Positions 32,242 through 34,880 of a stretch of DNA of 34,880 bases are shown one piece after another. Positions within the stretch are counted from its first letter, which is position 1; each line of letters starts with the position of its first letter. This stretch comes from Candidatus Anaerobiospirillum stercoravium (GTDB taxonomy: Bacteria; Pseudomonadota; Gammaproteobacteria; Enterobacterales; Succinivibrionaceae). A program made the translations under genes and the position numbers. The notes under the pieces were generated by a model. That model ran no database searches. It was given only the letters and a program-made list of their open reading frames with translations, and was not told where the DNA came from. The stretch spans positions 1-34,880 of the forward strand of contig DXIF01000243.1 of assembly GCA_019113025.1 (NCBI GenBank). Reading direction: 5' to 3'.

Positions 32242-34488
32242 TTACATGGTCTTGTGGCAGGTACGTGCAATAACGTCTAACTGCTGCTCACGGGTTAAGT
32301 CGATGAACTTAACAGCGTAGCCCGATACGCGGATGGTGAAGTTAGCGTACTCTGGCTTCTCTGGGTGCTCCATCGCGTCGATCAGCTTCTCAGTACCGAA
32401 GACGTTGACGTTGAGGTGGTGAGCACCCTGCTCGAAGTAGCCGTCCATAACCTGGACTAACTTCTTGGTGCGCTCGCCTAAGTCGTGACCTAAAGCGTCA
32501 GGCGAAATGGTCTGGGTGTTGGAGATGCCGTCTAATGCAAACTCGTATGGGAGCTTAGCAACGGAGTTTAAGGAAGCTAATAAGCCGCTCTTCTCAGCAC
32601 CGTAGGATGGGTTAGCACCTGGGCTTAATGGCTCACCAGCCTTGCGGCCATCAGGTAAGGAACCAGTAGCCTTACCGTAAACAACGTTCGAGGTGATGGT
32701 CAGAATCGAGGTGGTAGGCTCGGAGTTGCGGTAGGTGTGATACTTCTTGATCTTGTTTAAGAAGGTCTTGAGTAACCATACGGCAATCTCATCAGCGCGG
32801 TCGTCGTCGTTACCGTAACGTGGGAAGTCACCCTCGGTCTCGTAGTCAACGACTACACCCTGCTCGTTGCGGATGCACTTAACCTTGGCGTACTTGATAG
32901 CGCTTAAGGAATCAACTACGTGCGAGAAGCCAGCGATACCGGTAGCGAAGGTACGACGTACGTCGGTATCGATTAAGGCCATCTCAGCAGCCTCGTAGAA
33001 GTATTTGTCATGCATGTAGTGGATCAGGTTCAGTACGTTGACGTACAGGCCTGCCAGCCAATCCATCATGACGTCGTAGCGCTCCATAACCTCGTTGTAG
33101 TCTAAGTACTCGGAGGTGATTGGACGGTACTTAGGACCAACCTGAACTAAGGTCTTCTCATCAACGCCACCGTTGATTGCGTACAGCATGCACTTAGCTA
33201 AGTTAGCGCGAGCACCGAAGAATTGCATCTCCTTGCCGGTCTCGGTAGCCGATACGCAGCAGCAGATGGAGTAGTCATCACCCCAGATTGGGCGCATAAC
33301 GTCATCGTTCTCGTACTGAACCGACGAAGAGATGATCGAAATCTTAGCGGCGTAGTCGCGGAAGCCCTCTGGTAAGTGCTTGGAGTACAGAACGGTTAAG
33401 TTAGGCTCTGGAGCAGGACCCATGTTCTCTAAGGTGTGTAAGAAACGGAAATCGTTCTTAGTAACCATCGAGCGGCCATCCATACCGATACCGGCCATCT
33501 CTAAGGTGGCCCAGACTGGATCGCCCGAGAACAGCTGGTTGTAGGATGGGATGCGTGCAAACTTGACCATACGGAACTTCATCACGATGTGGTCAACTAA
33601 TTCCTGAGCCTCGGACTCGGTTAAGGTGCCCTCAGCAAAGTCACGCTCAATGTAGATGTCTAAGAAGGTCGAGATACGACCAACCGACATAGCAGCGCCG
33701 TTCTGGGTCTTGATGGCAGCTAAGTAGCCAAAGTACAGCCACTGGAAGGCCTCACGGGCGTTGGAAGCTGGCTTGGAGATATCAAAACCGTAAGAAGCAG
33801 CCATCTGCTTCATCTGACCTAAAGCACGGATCTGATCGGTTAACTCCTCGCGCTGACGGATGATGTCATCGGTCATGATGCCGCAACCGCAGTGAGCAAA
33901 GTCTTCCTTCTTCTTAGCAATTAAGAAGTCGATACCGTAAAGGGCAACACGGCGGTAGTCACCAACGATACGGCCACGGCCATAGGTATCTGGTAAACCG
34001 GTGATGATCTTGTTCTTACGAGCAGCACGCATCTCTGGGGTGTAAGCGTCGAAGACACCCTGATTGTGGGTCTTATGGTACTCGTTGAAGATCTGCTCGA
34101 ACTTAGGATTTGGGGTGTAGCCGTAGGTGGTGCAAGCCTCTTGGGCCATCTTGATGCCACCGTATGGCATGAAGGCACGCTTTAAAGGCTTGTCAGTCTG
34201 AAGACCAACTACCTTCTCTAAATCCTTGGTGCCCTCGCCGATGTAGGCAGGACCATAGGCATTGATACCAGAGACAACTTCAGTCTCCATATCGAGAACA
34301 CCGCCCTTAGCGCGCTCTTGCTTTTGGAGATCCTGTAAGATGCCCCAGAGCTTGTCAGTGTTGGCGGTTGGGCCAGCGAGGAAGGATTCGTCGCCATTGT
34401 ACTGGGTGTAGTTGTTTTGGATGAAGTCACGAACGTCAACTTCATCTAACCAGTGGGTGCCCTTAAAACCACGCCATTCAGTTCTCAT
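32242..34488 (-). CDS. pflB: Formate C-acetyltransferase (pyruvate formate-lyase)
   Basis: PflB converts pyruvate and CoA to acetyl-CoA and formate under anaerobiosis. The glycyl radical site RVSGYAVKF places Gly723, exactly 25 residues from the C terminus as in E. coli. The active-site cysteines lie in [25 protein letters not shown] (Cys409-411); by alignment to the E. coli pair Cys418-419, Cys410-411 are catalytic and Cys409 is extra. The length (748) is close to E. coli PflB (760). CCAGGAGA gives a strong RBS. Leucine is mostly TTA and codon bias is strong, fitting a very abundant enzyme. pflA follows; no focA is seen in the 390 bases upstream. An additional Cys pair, HCGCG (200-202), lies in a variable region. 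Confidence 0.98.
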   Translation of the reverse strand: MRTEWRGFKGTHWLDEVDVRDFIQNNYTQYNGDESFLAGPTANTDKLWGILQDLQKQERAKGGVLDMETEVVSGINAYGPAYIGEGTKDLEKVVGLQTDKPLKRAFMPYGGIKMAQEACTTYGYTPNPKFEQIFNEYHKTHNQGVFDAYTPEMRAARKNKIITGLPDTYGRGRIVGDYRRVALYGIDFLIAKKKEDFAHCGCGIMTDDIIRQREELTDQIRALGQMKQMAASYGFDISKPASNAREAFQWLYFGYLAAIKTQNGAAMSVGRISTFLDIYIERDFAEGTLTESEAQELVDHIVMKFRMVKFARIPSYNQLFSGDPVWATLEMAGIGMDGRSMVTKNDFRFLHTLENMGPAPEPNLTVLYSKHLPEGFRDYAAKISIISSSVQYENDDVMRPIWGDDYSICCCVSATETGKEMQFFGARANLAKCMLYAINGGVDEKTLVQVGPKYRPITSEYLDYNEVMERYDVMMDWLAGLYVNVLNLIHYMHDKYFYEAAEMALIDTDVRRTFATGIAGFSHVVDSLSAIKYAKVKCIRNEQGVVVDYETEGDFPRYGNDDDRADEIAVWLLKTFLNKIKKYHTYRNSEPTTSILTITSNVVYGKATGSLPDGRKAGEPLSPGANPSYGAEKSGLLASLNSVAKLPYEFALDGISNTQTISPDALGHDLGERTKKLVQVMDGYFEQGAHHLNVNVFGTEKLIDAMEHPEKPEYANFTIRVSGYAVKFIDLTREQQLDVIARTCHKTM

Positions 34489-34880
34489 AAATGTCTCCTG
34501 GAGATCCCGCGAGGGTAAACAGGTAATCAGAAAGTCATCAGCTGGAACTACGTTCTAGTTCCGAAAGCTTCGCGCTTGAGCCTTTGAGGCTTCAAGCTCT
34601 CAAGCAAACGCTTAGCTCCCTTGGCTGCTTAAACTCAATCAAATCGAACGAGACTTATTATTTACTGAGGGCACCCAAAAAACAAGCAAACAGAACCGGC
34701 CCTAAGGTATTTTTGCCCCAGGCGCGCCGCATTTGATTCTCACTGAGCAAAAGCGCTCAACCCCAGATAAAATCAGGCTTGGCGCGGTTTGTACTCCACT
34801 TAGGTGCAACGATTAACGTCCCTGATTCTCACTTGCACCATTTTTGCCGCAAACGTTTACGCAGCACCCCACCACCCAGC
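34489..34880 (-). promoter_or_regulatory. pflB upstream region and leader
   Basis: No gene starts here. On the pflB strand TTGTTT (34680-34685) and AATAAT (34657-34662) are spaced by 17 bases and form a plausible promoter, giving a leader of about 160 nt. The leader can fold into GGAACTA/TAGTTCC (34543-34561) and a GCTTGA-GCCT stem (about 34572-34595). TTAAACTCAATCAA (34629-34642) resembles an FNR site (TTGAT-N4-ATCAA) at 8 of 10 positions, but sits just downstream of that promoter. A GGTGCAA/TTGCACC inverted repeat lies at about 34803-34839. Confidence 0.5.
34849..34862. promoter_or_regulatory. LacI/PurR-like operator upstream of pflB
   Basis: GCAAACGTTTACGC matches the PurR/LacI-family palindrome (GCAAACGTTTGC core) except for one arm base. 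It resembles the site at 12817-12828. It lies 360 bases from pflB, so it may belong to a gene beyond the window. Confidence 0.5.

Overview
The window looks like a chromosomal segment from an anaerobic or facultative gammaproteobacterium with a fairly GC-rich genome (mid-50s percent by eye). Three gene orders support this: lapA-lapB-pyrF and prmB-aroC match Escherichia coli, and a DnaT-type primosomal domain and a YccT/DUF2057 protein are both gammaproteobacterial hallmarks. Fermentation genes (pyruvate formate-lyase, its activase, and an oxygen-sensitive class I fumarase) point to an anaerobic, possibly succinate-forming lifestyle. The Succinivibrionaceae/Aeromonadales are a reasonable but unproven guess. 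I see no rRNA, tRNA, CRISPR array, transposase, integrase or phage module.

Layout. 0.1-3.3 kb (+): a small metallophosphoesterase, a D-2-hydroxyacid dehydrogenase and a DnaT-like DNA-binding protein with a long low-complexity tail. 3.3-5.1 kb (-): folP and a single-pass coiled membrane protein. 5.1-6.1 kb is gene-free. 6.1-7.6 kb (+): class I fumarase, ended by a perfect bidirectional terminator. 7.8-11.1 kb (-): an NfsA/FRP-type nitroreductase, aroC and prmB. 11.5-11.75 kb (-): a small unknown gene. 11.75-13.67 kb is nearly gene-free and rich in inverted repeats; its last 0.5 kb is a probable transcribed leader for the next gene. 13.7-15.1 kb (+): a GlcNAc/glucose-type PTS IICB gene. 15.8-16.4 kb (+): an unknown glycine-rich membrane protein. 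16.5-17.0 kb (-): the C-terminal half of a KAS III (FabH-like) enzyme, probably a pseudogene. 17.2-18.4 kb (-): a ZIP metal transporter. 18.7-21.3 kb (+): lapA, lapB, pyrF. 21.9-24.9 kb (+): a SixA-like phosphatase, a porin and a YccT-like periplasmic protein. 25.0-27.6 kb (-): uvrC with two large low-complexity additions. 27.8-30.8 kb (+): an FkbM methyltransferase and a DUF115/Maf-like protein, together a candidate glycan-modifying pair. 31.0-34.5 kb (-): pflB followed by pflA, with regulatory DNA to the end of the window.

How the genes relate. PflB/PflA and fumarase serve anaerobic carbon flow, and the PTS permease feeds amino sugar or glucose into it. LapA/LapB tune LPS synthesis, and porin, YccT-like, FkbM and DUF115 proteins act on the envelope or surface. 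FolP, AroC and PyrF are housekeeping biosynthesis. Most of the window is ordinary core genome. The unusual parts are the two long hairpin-rich gene-poor stretches, the ~520-nt leader with a possible short peptide ahead of the PTS gene, the many short perfect tandem duplications, the UvrC insertions, the truncated KAS III gene, and the FkbM + DUF115 pair.
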